Source of the DNA: an uncultured Lachnospiraceae bacterium
Lineage (GTDB): Bacteria; Bacillota; Clostridia; Lachnospirales; Lachnospiraceae
Assembly: GCA_910577275.1 (NCBI GenBank)
Contig: CAJTMW010000001.1
Location: forward strand, 112,529-176,528
DNA length: 64,000 nucleotides
Direction: 5' to 3'
The position numbers and the translations under genes are program-made. Below are positions 8,022 through 17,079 of this stretch, in pieces; within the stretch, counting starts at the first letter, position 1, and each line of letters opens with the position of its first letter. A model generated the notes under the pieces. It ran no database searches, was not told the DNA's origin, and saw nothing but the letters and a program-made list of their open reading frames with translations.

Positions 8022-9131
8022 TTAATTTTTACTGTTTTTGTAAAAGCCTGTAAGGTATTCCAGCCTTGCCGTCATATTCTGCATACAGGCGTCCAGAACT
8101 GCAAGGGCTGTCATGGACTCCACCACAACCACCGCGCGCGGAACGATAACCGGGTCATGGCGGCCTTTGATTTGTATATTGATATTTTCCATATCCCTGT
8201 TTACCGTTTCCTGTGTCTGGAAGATGGAAGGGGTGGGCTTTATGTGGGCTCTTATGACGACGGGCGCGCCGTCGCTGATGCCGCCGAGAATCCCTCCGGC
8301 ATGGTTGGATTTTTTGGAGAGGACGTTGTTTTCGCAGACAAAGGGGTCGTTGTTTTCGGAGCCGGCGGCTTTGGAAACCTGTACGCCGTCGCCGATTTCT
8401 ACCGCTTTTACTGCGCCGATGGACATAAGGGCTTTTGCAAGATTCGCATCCAGCTTTTCAAAAACAGGGTCGCCCACACCGGCGGGAAGCCCTTCCACGA
8501 TACATTCCACAACGCCGCCCGCAGAATCCTTATTCATCATGCATTCCTTTAAGTAAGCTGCCGCCCTTTCGTCCGCCGTTTTATCGGGCATACAGGTAGC
8601 GGTGGTATAAATGGAATTTCTGTCAAATTCAGACATATTAATTTCAACCGGCCCGATTGATTTTGTATAGGCGGTAACGGTGATTCCCATTTCCTTTAAA
8701 ATTTTAGCGGCTACGGCGCCTGCCGCCACACGTCCGGCGGTTTCGCGCCCGGAGGAACGGCCGCCTCCTCTGTAATCCCGGAAGCCGTATTTTGCGTCAA
8801 AGGTGTAGTCCGCATGGCCGGGTCTGTAATAAGAGGCAATTTCACTGTAATCCGAGGATTTCTGGGAGGTGTTGCGGATTATCAGGGAAATTGGCGTACC
8901 GGTGGTTTTTCCCTCGAAAACGCCGGAGAGGATTTCCACCTGGTCCGCTTCTTTCCGCGGGGTGGAGATAGAAGTCTGACCGGGCTTTCTCCGGTCAAGG
9001 TAAGGCTGAATATCCTCCTCGCAAAGGGAGAGACCTGCCGGGCAGCCGTCGATGACAGCGCCCAGAGCCTTTCCGTGGGATTCCCCCCAGGTAGTGATTT
9101 TAAACAGATTTCCAAATGTTGAACCGGACAT
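8022..9131 (-). CDS. aroC: Chorismate synthase
   Basis: A 369-residue enzyme that converts 5-enolpyruvylshikimate-3-phosphate to chorismate, the last step of the common aromatic pathway; it uses reduced FMN. Family signatures are present from the first residues: GNLFKITTWGESHGKALG, then DRRKPGQ, YRPGHADYTFDAKYGFRDYRGGGRSSGRET, and near the end IKGRHDPVIVPRAVVVVE. Length is normal for the family. AAAGGAG precedes the ATG. It is a single gene with its own promoter (9226-9254), divergent from tgt. The other shikimate genes are not in this window. Confidence 0.97.
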   Translation of the reverse strand: MSGSTFGNLFKITTWGESHGKALGAVIDGCPAGLSLCEEDIQPYLDRRKPGQTSISTPRKEADQVEILSGVFEGKTTGTPISLIIRNTSQKSSDYSEIASYYRPGHADYTFDAKYGFRDYRGGGRSSGRETAGRVAAGAVAAKILKEMGITVTAYTKSIGPVEINMSEFDRNSIYTTATCMPDKTADERAAAYLKECMMNKDSAGGVVECIVEGLPAGVGDPVFEKLDANLAKALMSIGAVKAVEIGDGVQVSKAAGSENNDPFVCENNVLSKKSNHAGGILGGISDGAPVVIRAHIKPTPSIFQTQETVNRDMENINIQIKGRHDPVIVPRAVVVVESMTALAVLDACMQNMTARLEYLTGFYKNSKN

Positions 9132-9179
9132 AAAAGCTCCTTTCCGCCGCGTGGCCGGAGATTATTTTTATAAATCAGA

Positions 9180-9221
9180 TGAATTTATTCTATTGAATTT
9201 ATTCTAATGAATTTATTCTAT
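9180..9221. repeat. Three tandem 14-bp repeats in the aroC-tgt divergent region
   Basis: Three head-to-tail copies of TGAATTTATTCTAT (9180-9193, 9194-9207, 9208-9221; the middle copy ends in A). They sit immediately downstream of the aroC start point, within its 5' untranslated region. They could be an operator array or a neutral AT-rich tandem duplication. Confidence 0.75.
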
Positions 9222-9225
9222 TACA

Positions 9226-9254
9226 ATTATAGCCGATAGGGAGGGCTTTGACAA
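9226..9254 (-). promoter_or_regulatory. Sigma-A promoter of aroC
   Basis: Read on the minus strand: TTGTCA (9254-9249), 17-base spacer, perfect TATAAT (9231-9226). The transcript would start near 9218, inside the 14-bp repeats, giving a leader of about 85 bases before the aroC ATG. Confidence 0.7.
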
Positions 9255-9271
9255 TTATATTTAAATTGCTA

Positions 9272-9300
9272 TTGTAGAATGTCACGGCATTGTGTAAAAT
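9272..9300 (+). promoter_or_regulatory. Sigma-A promoter of tgt
   Basis: TTGTAG (9272-9277), 17-base spacer, TAAAAT (9295-9300), about 45 bases before the tgt start. A TTGACA at 9248-9253 is badly spaced from any -10 box on this strand. Confidence 0.5.
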
Positions 9301-9345
9301 ACAGAGCGTAACTGTTTCCCTTAATTTACAGAAATGAGGATATCT

Positions 9346-10479
9346 ATGTTTCGCATATTAAAAAAAGAAGGCAACGCCAAACGCGGTGAGTTTACCACGG
9401 TTCACGGAATTATCAACACGCCGGTATTCATGAATGTAGGGACGGTTGCCGCCATTAAAGGGGCGGTTTCCACAGAGGATTTGGAGCAAATCCGCACTCA
9501 GGTAGAGCTTTCCAATACTTATCATTTACATGTAAGGCCCGGAGAGCAGATTATCAAACAGCTTGGAGGACTGCACAAATTTATGTCATGGGACAGGCCG
9601 ATTCTCACCGATTCCGGCGGTTTTCAGGTGTTTTCCCTTGCAAAGCTGCGCAGGATTAAGGAGGAAGGGGTTTATTTTAATTCTCATATAGACGGCCGCA
9701 AGATTTTCATGGGGCCGGAGCAGAGCATGCAGATTCAGTCCGCCCTTGCGTCTACCATAGCCATGGCCTTTGACGAATGCCCCTCAAGCCTTGCGGAAAG
9801 GAGCTATGTGCAGGCCTCCGTGGAGCGCACCACCAGATGGCTGGAGCGCTGCAAAGCGGAGATGACGCGTTTAAACGGGCTGGAGGATACCATCAACAAG
9901 AACCAGCTTTTGTTCGGGATTAATCAGGGGGCTGTTTTTGCAGATATCAGAATCGAACATGCAAAGCAGATTGCGCAGCTTTCCCTTGACGGCTATGCCA
10001 TCGGAGGTCTGGCGGTGGGAGAGAGCCATGAGGAAATGTATTATATTATAGAAGAAACGGTTCCCCATCTGCCGGAGGATAAGCCGGTTTACCTGATGGG
10101 AGTGGGAACGCCCGCCAATATTCTGGAAGGGGTGGAGAGAGGAATCGATTTCTTTGACTGCGTTTACCCCAGCAGGAACGGACGGCACGGGCATCTGTAC
10201 ACGAATCACGGGAAGATTAATCTTTTCAATGCAAAATACGAGCTGGACGAGCGGCCAATTGAGGAGGGCTGTAACTGTCCCGCCTGCCGCAGATATTCAA
10301 GGGCTTACATCAGACATCTTCTGAAAGCAAAGGAAATGCTGGGGATGCGCCTTTGCGTGCTCCATAACCTGTATTTTTACAATACCATGATGGAGGAAAT
10401 CCGCGACGCCCTTGATAAGGGCGAGTTTGCGGCATACAAAAAGAGGAAGCTGGAGGGGATGATGCAGGGGACGGAATGA
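9346..10479 (+). CDS. tgt: tRNA-guanine(34) transglycosylase
   Basis: A 377-residue enzyme that swaps guanine for the queuosine precursor at the wobble position of tRNAs with GUN anticodons. Seen: the N-terminal AKRGEFTTVHGIINTPVFMNVGTVAAIKG; DSGGFQVFSL with substrate-binding Asp89; GIDFFDCVYPSRNGRHG with Asp271 in the nucleophile position; and the zinc site CNCPACRRY followed by the conserved histidine in VLHNLYFY. ATG at 9346 is chosen over 9334 because GAGGA sits five bases upstream and it matches the family start. yajC follows under its own promoter, a common pairing. No other queuosine genes are in the window. Confidence 0.97.
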   Translation: MFRILKKEGNAKRGEFTTVHGIINTPVFMNVGTVAAIKGAVSTEDLEQIRTQVELSNTYHLHVRPGEQIIKQLGGLHKFMSWDRPILTDSGGFQVFSLAKLRRIKEEGVYFNSHIDGRKIFMGPEQSMQIQSALASTIAMAFDECPSSLAERSYVQASVERTTRWLERCKAEMTRLNGLEDTINKNQLLFGINQGAVFADIRIEHAKQIAQLSLDGYAIGGLAVGESHEEMYYIIEETVPHLPEDKPVYLMGVGTPANILEGVERGIDFFDCVYPSRNGRHGHLYTNHGKINLFNAKYELDERPIEEGCNCPACRRYSRAYIRHLLKAKEMLGMRLCVLHNLYFYNTMMEEIRDALDKGEFAAYKKRKLEGMMQGTE

Positions 10480-10494
10480 AATATCAAAAAAAGC

Positions 10495-10523
10495 TTGTTT
10501 TTAAGGGGTGAATTGTGTATTAT
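10495..10523 (+). promoter_or_regulatory. Promoter of yajC
   Basis: TTGTTT (10495-10500), 17-base spacer, TATTAT (10518-10523), about 50 bases before the yajC ATG, which has the ribosome binding site TTGGAGG. Confidence 0.5.
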
Positions 10524-10573
10524 ATTCTGTAAGCTTATTTAGTTAGGCAAAACTGAAATTTGGAGGAAATATA

Positions 10574-10888
10574 ATGGGTATCTTATTGACAGCGGAGGCT
10601 GGCGCTGCCGCAGGCGGCGGAATTGTAATGGTAGTGTATCTGGTTCTTATTTTCGGATTTCTTTATTTTTTCATGATTCGCCCACAGAAGAAAGAACAAA
10701 AGAAAATGGCCGCTATGTTATCATCTCTTGAGGTAGGCGACTGTGTGCTTACCAGCAGCGGTTTTTACGGAATCGTTATAGACATTACGGACGACACATT
10801 GATTGTAGAGTTTGGCAATAACAAAAACTGCCGTATTCCCATGCAGAAAACTGCGATAGCGCAGGTTGAAAAAGCAGACGCAGAATAA
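10574..10888 (+). CDS. yajC: Preprotein translocase subunit YajC
   Basis: A 104-residue accessory subunit of the Sec translocon. One N-terminal membrane helix (about residues 14-34, VYLVLIFGFLYFFMIRP) is followed by a small cytoplasmic domain with the hallmark RPQKKEQKKMAAMLSSLEVGDCVLTSSGFYGIVIDITDDTLIVEF. It follows tgt, the usual neighbour, and is closed by a strong terminator. Confidence 0.95.
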   Translation: MGILLTAEAGAAAGGGIVMVVYLVLIFGFLYFFMIRPQKKEQKKMAAMLSSLEVGDCVLTSSGFYGIVIDITDDTLIVEFGNNKNCRIPMQKTAIAQVEKADAE

Positions 10889-10921
10889 ATTGAAAGCAGA
10901 CACGCTGTGCCTGTGTATTGT

Positions 10922-10959
10922 ATGAGAGATAAGGCGCAGAGAATGCGCCTTTTTTCTCA
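10922..10959 (+). terminator. Terminator after yajC
   Basis: AAGGCGCA (10931-10938), loop GAGAA, TGCGCCTT, then a T-tract. Flanking TGAGA/TCTCA can extend the stem. A classical intrinsic terminator. Confidence 0.88.
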
Positions 10960-10983
10960 TACTCTGATAAAGGAGGGACACAA

Positions 10984-12069
10984 ATGATTTTAAATATTGT
11001 ATGCATTCCCGGCGACGGAATCGGGCCGGAAATCGTGGCGGAAGCCAAAAAGGTTCTGGATAAGGTGGCCGGCGTTTACGGGCATGAGATGAATTTTCAG
11101 GATGTGCTGATGGGCGGCGCGTCCATAGACGCGTACGGCGTGCCTCTTACGGAGGAGACGATTGCCGCGGCGAAGGCGGCGGACGCGGTGCTGATGGGTT
11201 CTATCGGCGGGAACACGGTAACGTCTCCCTGGTATAAGCTGCCTCCCAATCTCCGTCCTGAGGCGGGGCTTTTGGGAATCCGTAAGGCGTTGAACCTGTT
11301 TGCCAATTTGAGACCGGCGGTTCTGTACGAGGAGCTGGCGGACGCCTGCCCCTTAAAAAAGGAAATCAGCAGCGCCGGATTTGATATGATGATTATGCGG
11401 GAGCTCACCGGCGGGCTTTATTTCGGAGAGCGCCATACCACAGAGGAAAACGGAGTCCGCAAGGCGGTTGACACTCTTACCTATGATGAAAACGAAATCC
11501 GACGGATTGCAATTAAGGGCTTTGACATTGCCATGAAACGCCGCAAAAAGGTTACCAGCGTGGACAAAGCCAACGTTCTGGATTCCTCCCGCCTCTGGAG
11601 AAAGGTGGTGGAGGAGGTGGCCGCGGATTATCCCGAGGTTACGTTAGAGCATATGCTGGTGGACAACTGCGCCATGCAGCTTGTAAAAGACCCGGCGCAG
11701 TTTGATGTGATTCTGACGGAAAACATGTTTGGAGATATTCTTTCCGACGAGGCGAGTATGGTAACCGGCTCTATTGGAATGCTGGCTTCCGCTTCCTTAA
11801 ACGACAGTAAGTTCGGTCTGTATGAGCCGAGCCACGGTTCGGCGCCCGACATTGCGGGAAAGGGAATTGCCAATCCAATCGCAACGATTCTTTCCGCGGC
11901 TATGATGCTGCGCTATTCCTTTGACCTTGACAGGGAGGCGGACGCTGTGGAAGCCGCGGTAAAGGAGATTTTGAAAAAAGGCTACCGCACCGTTGACATT
12001 ATGTCGGAAGGCTGCACGCAGGTAAGCTGTACAGAGATGGGTGATTTGTTGGCAGATGAAATCAAATGA
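10984..12069 (+). CDS. leuB: 3-isopropylmalate dehydrogenase
   Basis: A 361-residue NAD-dependent oxidative decarboxylase of leucine synthesis, turning 3-isopropylmalate into 2-oxoisocaproate. Features: IVCIPGDGIGPEIVAEAKKVL at the start, MGSIGGN, MIMRELTGGLYFGERH, the metal-binding LVDNCAMQLVKDPAQFDVILTENMFGDILSDEASM, and EPSHGSAPDIAGKGIANPIATILSAAMML. AAGGAGGG precedes the ATG. It heads a run that includes ilvD and ilvB; leuA, leuC and leuD are not in the window. Confidence 0.97.
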   Translation: MILNIVCIPGDGIGPEIVAEAKKVLDKVAGVYGHEMNFQDVLMGGASIDAYGVPLTEETIAAAKAADAVLMGSIGGNTVTSPWYKLPPNLRPEAGLLGIRKALNLFANLRPAVLYEELADACPLKKEISSAGFDMMIMRELTGGLYFGERHTTEENGVRKAVDTLTYDENEIRRIAIKGFDIAMKRRKKVTSVDKANVLDSSRLWRKVVEEVAADYPEVTLEHMLVDNCAMQLVKDPAQFDVILTENMFGDILSDEASMVTGSIGMLASASLNDSKFGLYEPSHGSAPDIAGKGIANPIATILSAAMMLRYSFDLDREADAVEAAVKEILKKGYRTVDIMSEGCTQVSCTEMGDLLADEIK

Positions 12070-13684
12070 GAAATCCAAAGCAGTAACGATTGCATGGTAT
12101 GTTTTATTCGCGGCGATGGCGGTTTATTACGGATGGCGTCTGTTTGCTTTCACGCCATGGTATGACGAGCTGTATACCTACTATTATTTTATCAGCAGAG
12201 GGCCGGTTTATGCGGCAATTCACTGGCCTCTGCCCAACAATCATGTGGGTTATTCGGTTCTTTCCGCTTTTCTTGATTTTTTCGGAAATTCCTATATCGG
12301 CCTTCGGGGCGTATCCTATCTTAGCGCGCTGGCAAACATGATTCTGGTTTACAGATTAGGCGGAAGATATCTGAAGGGCTGGTCGCCTTTAGGTACGGTA
12401 ATTCTGTATGTATCCGTGGGGCTGGTAAACCAGATGGCCGTTCAGGGGAGAGGCTATACCCTGGGAATTACCTGCTGCCTTCTGGCATGGCAGAGCATGG
12501 CGGTTATCTGCGAGGAGGAAAAGCCGAAAAAAAGGCATTACCTTATTTATATTCTGTCTCTGGTGCTTGGCCTTTATACCGTTTCCAGCGATGTGTACTG
12601 GGTGATTCCCCTGTGCCTTGCGGGGGGAGGCTTTCTTCTTTTAAGGTCGCTTCGGGAGACGGCATATTTTTCCGAAAAGAAGAGATATCTTTTCTTAAAA
12701 AATCTTTTTTTGAAAACCGAAAGCGGAAGGAAATTAATCAGGCTGATAGCGGCCTCCCTATGCGCCGCTTTTTTGACAGTGATACTTTATGCTACTATCT
12801 GGGTGTCCATCGGCGCCAATCTTCTGGTAAAGGATGAGGGGAGCCCATGGTACGGCATGGGACATATCAAAATGATTTTAAGCGCGCCCTTTGCGGCAAT
12901 GGGCCGGGGCATGGAGTATATGCTGGCTACCCCTTATATCCAGAGCGAGGAGCGGGCGGGATTTTTCGGGCGGCTGCTTTCATGGCTTGGAACGCTGGCG
13001 GATTATTATTACCACTCCCTTTCCCTGCCGGTTATTCTGGTTTTTGCGGCGGGAAGTATCTACCTGATTTTTAAGGCGGTAAGAAATCTCAAAAGGGGCA
13101 GCGACCGGAATCTTCTGCTGTACTTATTTCTGATTTTCGGGATTTTGCTGGTGCCGGTTGTTCTGCTGATACAGTGCAAGCGTCCTTATTACCGGGTATT
13201 TACCTACGGGGGCGTTTTGCTGGCTTTTATGCTGGGCGTGATTCTCTCCGATATCACTGACTTTTTTTCGAAAAAGCTTTCAGGGGGCAGGAAGCAGGAG
13301 CTGGTTTCTGGGGCTGTGTGTATTGCCGTGCTGGCCTTTGGGGTAAAATGCCTTGCCTTTTCAGGATATAATGAGCAGTACGGCATGAGAGAGCATGAGA
13401 TAGAGCTGGCCTTTGCGGAGGCGGAGATGGAAAATTATGAAAATTTCTGCGTGACCGACTGCAATCAGGAGTACCTGCTTTACTTTCTCTACGGCATACG
13501 GTGCGAAAACAGGGAAATAGAGGGGGCGGATGTGGTACTTCTGGATAAAAGAATGTGCCAGCCGGATTTTGATGAGATGGTATGGGAATTTTATCATTAT
13601 TATGATACAATTCCATGGGATTATATTGAGCGGAACCTGACAATGGTTTATGGTAATAAAGATTATGTTCTTTATGTGAAATGA
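12056..13684 (+). CDS. Polytopic membrane protein, GT-C-like glycosyltransferase
   Basis: A 542-residue protein with about ten or more membrane segments. After the first helix comes TPWYDELYTYYYF, with the Asp-Glu pair (37-38) in the position of the catalytic DE motif of GT-C enzymes (GT39/ArnT-like mannosyl- and arabinosyltransferases that use lipid-linked sugars). The C-terminal 110 residues form a short soluble domain. The start is uncertain: ATG 12056 and GTG 12041 both overlap the leuB end, and neither has a strong ribosome binding site, suggesting coupled translation. It sits oddly between leuB and ilvD; donor and acceptor are unknown. Confidence 0.7.
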   Translation: MKSNEKSKAVTIAWYVLFAAMAVYYGWRLFAFTPWYDELYTYYYFISRGPVYAAIHWPLPNNHVGYSVLSAFLDFFGNSYIGLRGVSYLSALANMILVYRLGGRYLKGWSPLGTVILYVSVGLVNQMAVQGRGYTLGITCCLLAWQSMAVICEEEKPKKRHYLIYILSLVLGLYTVSSDVYWVIPLCLAGGGFLLLRSLRETAYFSEKKRYLFLKNLFLKTESGRKLIRLIAASLCAAFLTVILYATIWVSIGANLLVKDEGSPWYGMGHIKMILSAPFAAMGRGMEYMLATPYIQSEERAGFFGRLLSWLGTLADYYYHSLSLPVILVFAAGSIYLIFKAVRNLKRGSDRNLLLYLFLIFGILLVPVVLLIQCKRPYYRVFTYGGVLLAFMLGVILSDITDFFSKKLSGGRKQELVSGAVCIAVLAFGVKCLAFSGYNEQYGMREHEIELAFAEAEMENYENFCVTDCNQEYLLYFLYGIRCENREIEGADVVLLDKRMCQPDFDEMVWEFYHYYDTIPWDYIERNLTMVYGNKDYVLYVK

Positions 13685-13705
13685 CAGGAGGAAATGAGGA
13701 AAGAG

Positions 13706-15382
13706 ATGAAAAGTGACAATGTAAAAACAGGGATGCAGCAGGCGCCCCACAGAAGTCTTTTTAACGCGCTGGGGTTCACCGAGGAGGAGATGAAAAAGCC
13801 CATGGTGGGTATTGTCAGCTCCTACAATGAGATTGTGCCGGGGCATATGAATCTGGATAAGATTGTAAACGCGGTAAAGCTGGGCGTTGCCGAGGCCGGC
13901 GGCGTGCCGGTGGTATTTCCGGCGATTGCGGTCTGCGACGGGATTGCCATGGGACATATCGGTATGAAATATTCCCTTGTGACAAGAGATTTGATTGCGG
14001 ATTCCACGGAGAGCATGGCTCTTGCCCATCAGTTTGACGCTCTTGTGATGGTTCCCAACTGTGATAAAAACGTGCCGGGACTTCTGATGGCGGCGGCAAG
14101 AATCAATGTTCCCACCGTGTTTGTGTCCGGCGGCCCCATGCTTGCGGGAAGGGTGAAAGGGCATAAAACCAGCCTTTCCTCCATGTTTGAGGCGGTGGGC
14201 TCCCATGCGGCAGGCACGATGACGGAGGAGGATGTCAGGGAATTTGAGGAAAAGGCATGTCCTACCTGCGGCTCCTGCTCGGGCATGTATACCGCCAATT
14301 CCATGAACTGCCTGACGGAGGCGTTGGGAATGGGGCTTAGAGGAAACGGCACGATTCCGGCGGTTTATTCCGAGAGAATCAAGCTGGCGAAGCATGCCGG
14401 AATGGCGGTGATGGAGATGTACCGGAAGGATATCCGTCCCCGGGATATCATGACAAAGGAGGCCATTTTAAATGCCCTTACGGTGGATATGGCTCTTGGA
14501 TGCTCCACCAACTCCATGCTTCATCTGCCGGCAATTGCCCATGAGGTTGGATTTGACTTTGACATAGCCTTTGCCAATGAAATCAGCGAAAAAACGCCCA
14601 ATCTGTGCCACCTTGCACCGGCGGGCCCTACCTATATGGAAGACTTAAACGAAGCCGGCGGCGTCTACGCTGTGATGAGAGAGCTGAAAGAGGCGGGGCT
14701 TCTGAATACAGGCTGCATGACTGTCTCCGGCAAAACCATCGGAGAGGCGGTGGAAGGGGCGGTAAATAAGGATACGGAGGTCATAAGGCCCCTTGACAAT
14801 CCCTATTCCGCAACCGGCGGCCTTGCGGTGCTGAAAGGGAACCTTGCTCCCGACGGCAGCGTGGTAAAGCGTTCCGCCGTAGTGCCTGAAATGATGGTGC
14901 ATGAAGGCCCGGCCAGGGTTTTTGACTGCGAGGAGGACGCAATTTCCGCCATCAAGGGCGGAAGGATATCGGCGGGGGACGTGGTGGTTATCCGTTATGA
15001 AGGCCCCAAGGGCGGTCCCGGTATGCGCGAGATGTTAAATCCCACCTCCGCCATTGCCGGTATGGGGCTTGGCTCCAGCGTGGCGCTGATTACGGACGGC
15101 CGTTTTTCCGGCGCTTCCCGTGGCGCTTCTATCGGCCATGTTTCACCGGAGGCGGCAGTAGGCGGGCCCATTGCCCTTGTTGAGGAAGGCGATATCATCA
15201 GCATCAATATCCCGGAAATGAAGCTCGAGGTAAAAATTTCCGATGAGGAAATGGCGGAAAGAAAATCAAAATGGCAGCCGAGAGAGCCCGAGATTACGAC
15301 GGGTTATCTTGCAAGATACAGGGAAATGGTTACCAGCGGTAACAGAGGAGCAATCCTTGAAATCCCGAAAAGCGGAAAGTAA
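13706..15382 (+). CDS. ilvD: Dihydroxy-acid dehydratase
   Basis: A 558-residue Fe-S dehydratase that makes the 2-oxo acid precursors of valine and isoleucine. Signatures: KSDNVKTGMQQAPHRSLFNALG, MVPNCDKNVPGLLMAAAR, and CPTCGSCSGMYTANSMNCL with cluster-ligand cysteines, then TDGRFSGASRGASIGHVSPEAAVGG. ATG at 13706 fits the family start and the GAGGA upstream; the ATG at 13694 lies only two bases after the AGGAGG and is less likely. ilvB follows 13 bases later. Confidence 0.96.
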   Translation: MKSDNVKTGMQQAPHRSLFNALGFTEEEMKKPMVGIVSSYNEIVPGHMNLDKIVNAVKLGVAEAGGVPVVFPAIAVCDGIAMGHIGMKYSLVTRDLIADSTESMALAHQFDALVMVPNCDKNVPGLLMAAARINVPTVFVSGGPMLAGRVKGHKTSLSSMFEAVGSHAAGTMTEEDVREFEEKACPTCGSCSGMYTANSMNCLTEALGMGLRGNGTIPAVYSERIKLAKHAGMAVMEMYRKDIRPRDIMTKEAILNALTVDMALGCSTNSMLHLPAIAHEVGFDFDIAFANEISEKTPNLCHLAPAGPTYMEDLNEAGGVYAVMRELKEAGLLNTGCMTVSGKTIGEAVEGAVNKDTEVIRPLDNPYSATGGLAVLKGNLAPDGSVVKRSAVVPEMMVHEGPARVFDCEEDAISAIKGGRISAGDVVVIRYEGPKGGPGMREMLNPTSAIAGMGLGSSVALITDGRFSGASRGASIGHVSPEAAVGGPIALVEEGDIISINIPEMKLEVKISDEEMAERKSKWQPREPEITTGYLARYREMVTSGNRGAILEIPKSGK

Positions 15383-15395
15383 GGAGGGCGGATAA

Positions 15396-17075
15396 ATGCA
15401 GCTTACAGGTGCGGAAATTGTAGTCGAGTGCTTGAAGGAACAGGGGGTTGACACTGTTTTCGGATATCCCGGCGGTACAATCTTAAACGTTTACGACGCT
15501 TTATACAAACACAGCAGCGAGATTCATCATATTTTAACCTCCCATGAACAGGGGGCTTCCCATGCGGCGGACGGCTATGCCAGGGCGACCGGAAGGGTGG
15601 GCGTGTGTCTGGCCACCAGCGGTCCCGGAGCCACCAATCTGGTGACAGGGATTGCCACGGCTTATATGGATTCCATTCCGGTGGTTGCGATTACCTGTAA
15701 TGTGAATCTGCCGCTGCTTGGAAAGGATTCCTTTCAGGAGGTGGATATCGCCGGCGTTACCATGCCGATTACCAAGCACAATTATATTGTGAAGGATGTG
15801 ACCCGGCTTGCGGACACCATCAGAAAGGCTTTCGCCATTGCCATGGAAGGGCGTCCGGGGCCGGTGCTGGTGGATATCACAAAGGACGTGACGGCGGCTG
15901 TCTGCGAATATACAAAGGAAGCGCCCCTTTCCCTGAAATCCTCCTGTAAATATACCCCGGAGGATATCCAGAAGGTGGTATCCCTTATGAAGGAATCGAA
16001 ACGTCCTTTCATTTATGTGGGCGGCGGCGCGGTAATCTCAGGCGCATTCAGGGAAGTGAGGGAGCTGTCCCGGCTGATGGACGCGCCGGTCTGCGATACG
16101 CTGATGGCGAAGGGCGTTATGGACGGCCGCGACGAGCGGTATACGGGAATGATTGGCATGCACGGAACCAAGGCGTCCAACCTGGGAGTAAGCGAGTGCG
16201 ACCTTCTGGTGGCTCTGGGCGCCAGATTTTCCGACCGTGTCGTGGGCAATGCGGCAATGTTTGCCTCCCGGGCAAGGGTAATCCATATCGACGTGGACGC
16301 GGCGGAGATTAACAAGAATATCAGGACGACGGCGTCGGCGGTGGGGGACTTAAAGGAAATTCTCACCCTGATTAACAAAGAGCTTCCTCAGATGGAACAT
16401 AAAGAATGGTGCGCGCATATAAAAGAGTTAAAGGAAAAATATCCGCTGAACTATGACGACTCGTCCCTGTCCTGCCCTTATATCATGGAGGAAATCGACA
16501 GGGTGACGGAAGGCGGCGCAATCATCACCACCGACGTGGGGCAGCATCAGATGTGGGCGGCCCAGTATTATAAGTACTCCGAGCCCAGAACCTTTTTATC
16601 CTCCGGGGGCCTTGGAACCATGGGATATGGTCTGGGGGCATGTATCGGCGCCAAAATGGGGAAACCGGATAAGGTGTGTATCAATATTGCGGGGGACGGG
16701 TGCTTTCGAATGAACATGAACGAGCTTGCCACCGCTTCCAGATATCAGATTCCCATTATCGAGGTGGTAATCAACAATCACGTTCTGGGAATGGTGCGCC
16801 AGTGGCAGACCCTGTTTTACGAGAAACGGTATTCCCAGACGGTGCTGGACGACGGCGTTGATTTCTGTATGGTGGCGAAGGGACTCGGATGCGAGGCGAT
16901 TCGGGTTACCCGGAAGGGAGAAGTGGCGGACGCCCTTCGGCGGGCCATTGAAATGAAAAAGCCGGTTCTGATTGAATGCGTGATACCGGAGGATGACAAG
17001 GTATTCCCCATGGTGCCTGCGGGCGCGCCTATCAGCGAGGTTTTTGACGCAACGGATTTGGAAGAGAGCAAATGA
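15396..17075 (+). CDS. ilvB: Acetolactate synthase large (catalytic) subunit
   Basis: A 559-residue thiamine-diphosphate enzyme that makes acetolactate or acetohydroxybutyrate. Seen: FGYPGGTILNVYDAL, the catalytic glutamate in SHEQGASHAADGYARATGRVG, TSGPGATNLVTGIATAYMDSIP, and the C-terminal ThDP site GDGCFRMNMNELATASRYQIPI with NNHVLGMVRQWQ. AAGGAGGG precedes the ATG. No ilvN regulatory subunit or ilvC follows here, which is unusual. The anabolic type is favoured by its position after ilvD. Confidence 0.95.
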   Translation: MQLTGAEIVVECLKEQGVDTVFGYPGGTILNVYDALYKHSSEIHHILTSHEQGASHAADGYARATGRVGVCLATSGPGATNLVTGIATAYMDSIPVVAITCNVNLPLLGKDSFQEVDIAGVTMPITKHNYIVKDVTRLADTIRKAFAIAMEGRPGPVLVDITKDVTAAVCEYTKEAPLSLKSSCKYTPEDIQKVVSLMKESKRPFIYVGGGAVISGAFREVRELSRLMDAPVCDTLMAKGVMDGRDERYTGMIGMHGTKASNLGVSECDLLVALGARFSDRVVGNAAMFASRARVIHIDVDAAEINKNIRTTASAVGDLKEILTLINKELPQMEHKEWCAHIKELKEKYPLNYDDSSLSCPYIMEEIDRVTEGGAIITTDVGQHQMWAAQYYKYSEPRTFLSSGGLGTMGYGLGACIGAKMGKPDKVCINIAGDGCFRMNMNELATASRYQIPIIEVVINNHVLGMVRQWQTLFYEKRYSQTVLDDGVDFCMVAKGLGCEAIRVTRKGEVADALRRAIEMKKPVLIECVIPEDDKVFPMVPAGAPISEVFDATDLEESK

Positions 17076-17079
17076 GAAA

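Noticed and set aside
7995..8552. Plus-strand frames of 185 and 147 codons opposite aroC
   Set aside because: Shadows of the highly conserved aroC gene; no ribosome binding site or recognisable protein.
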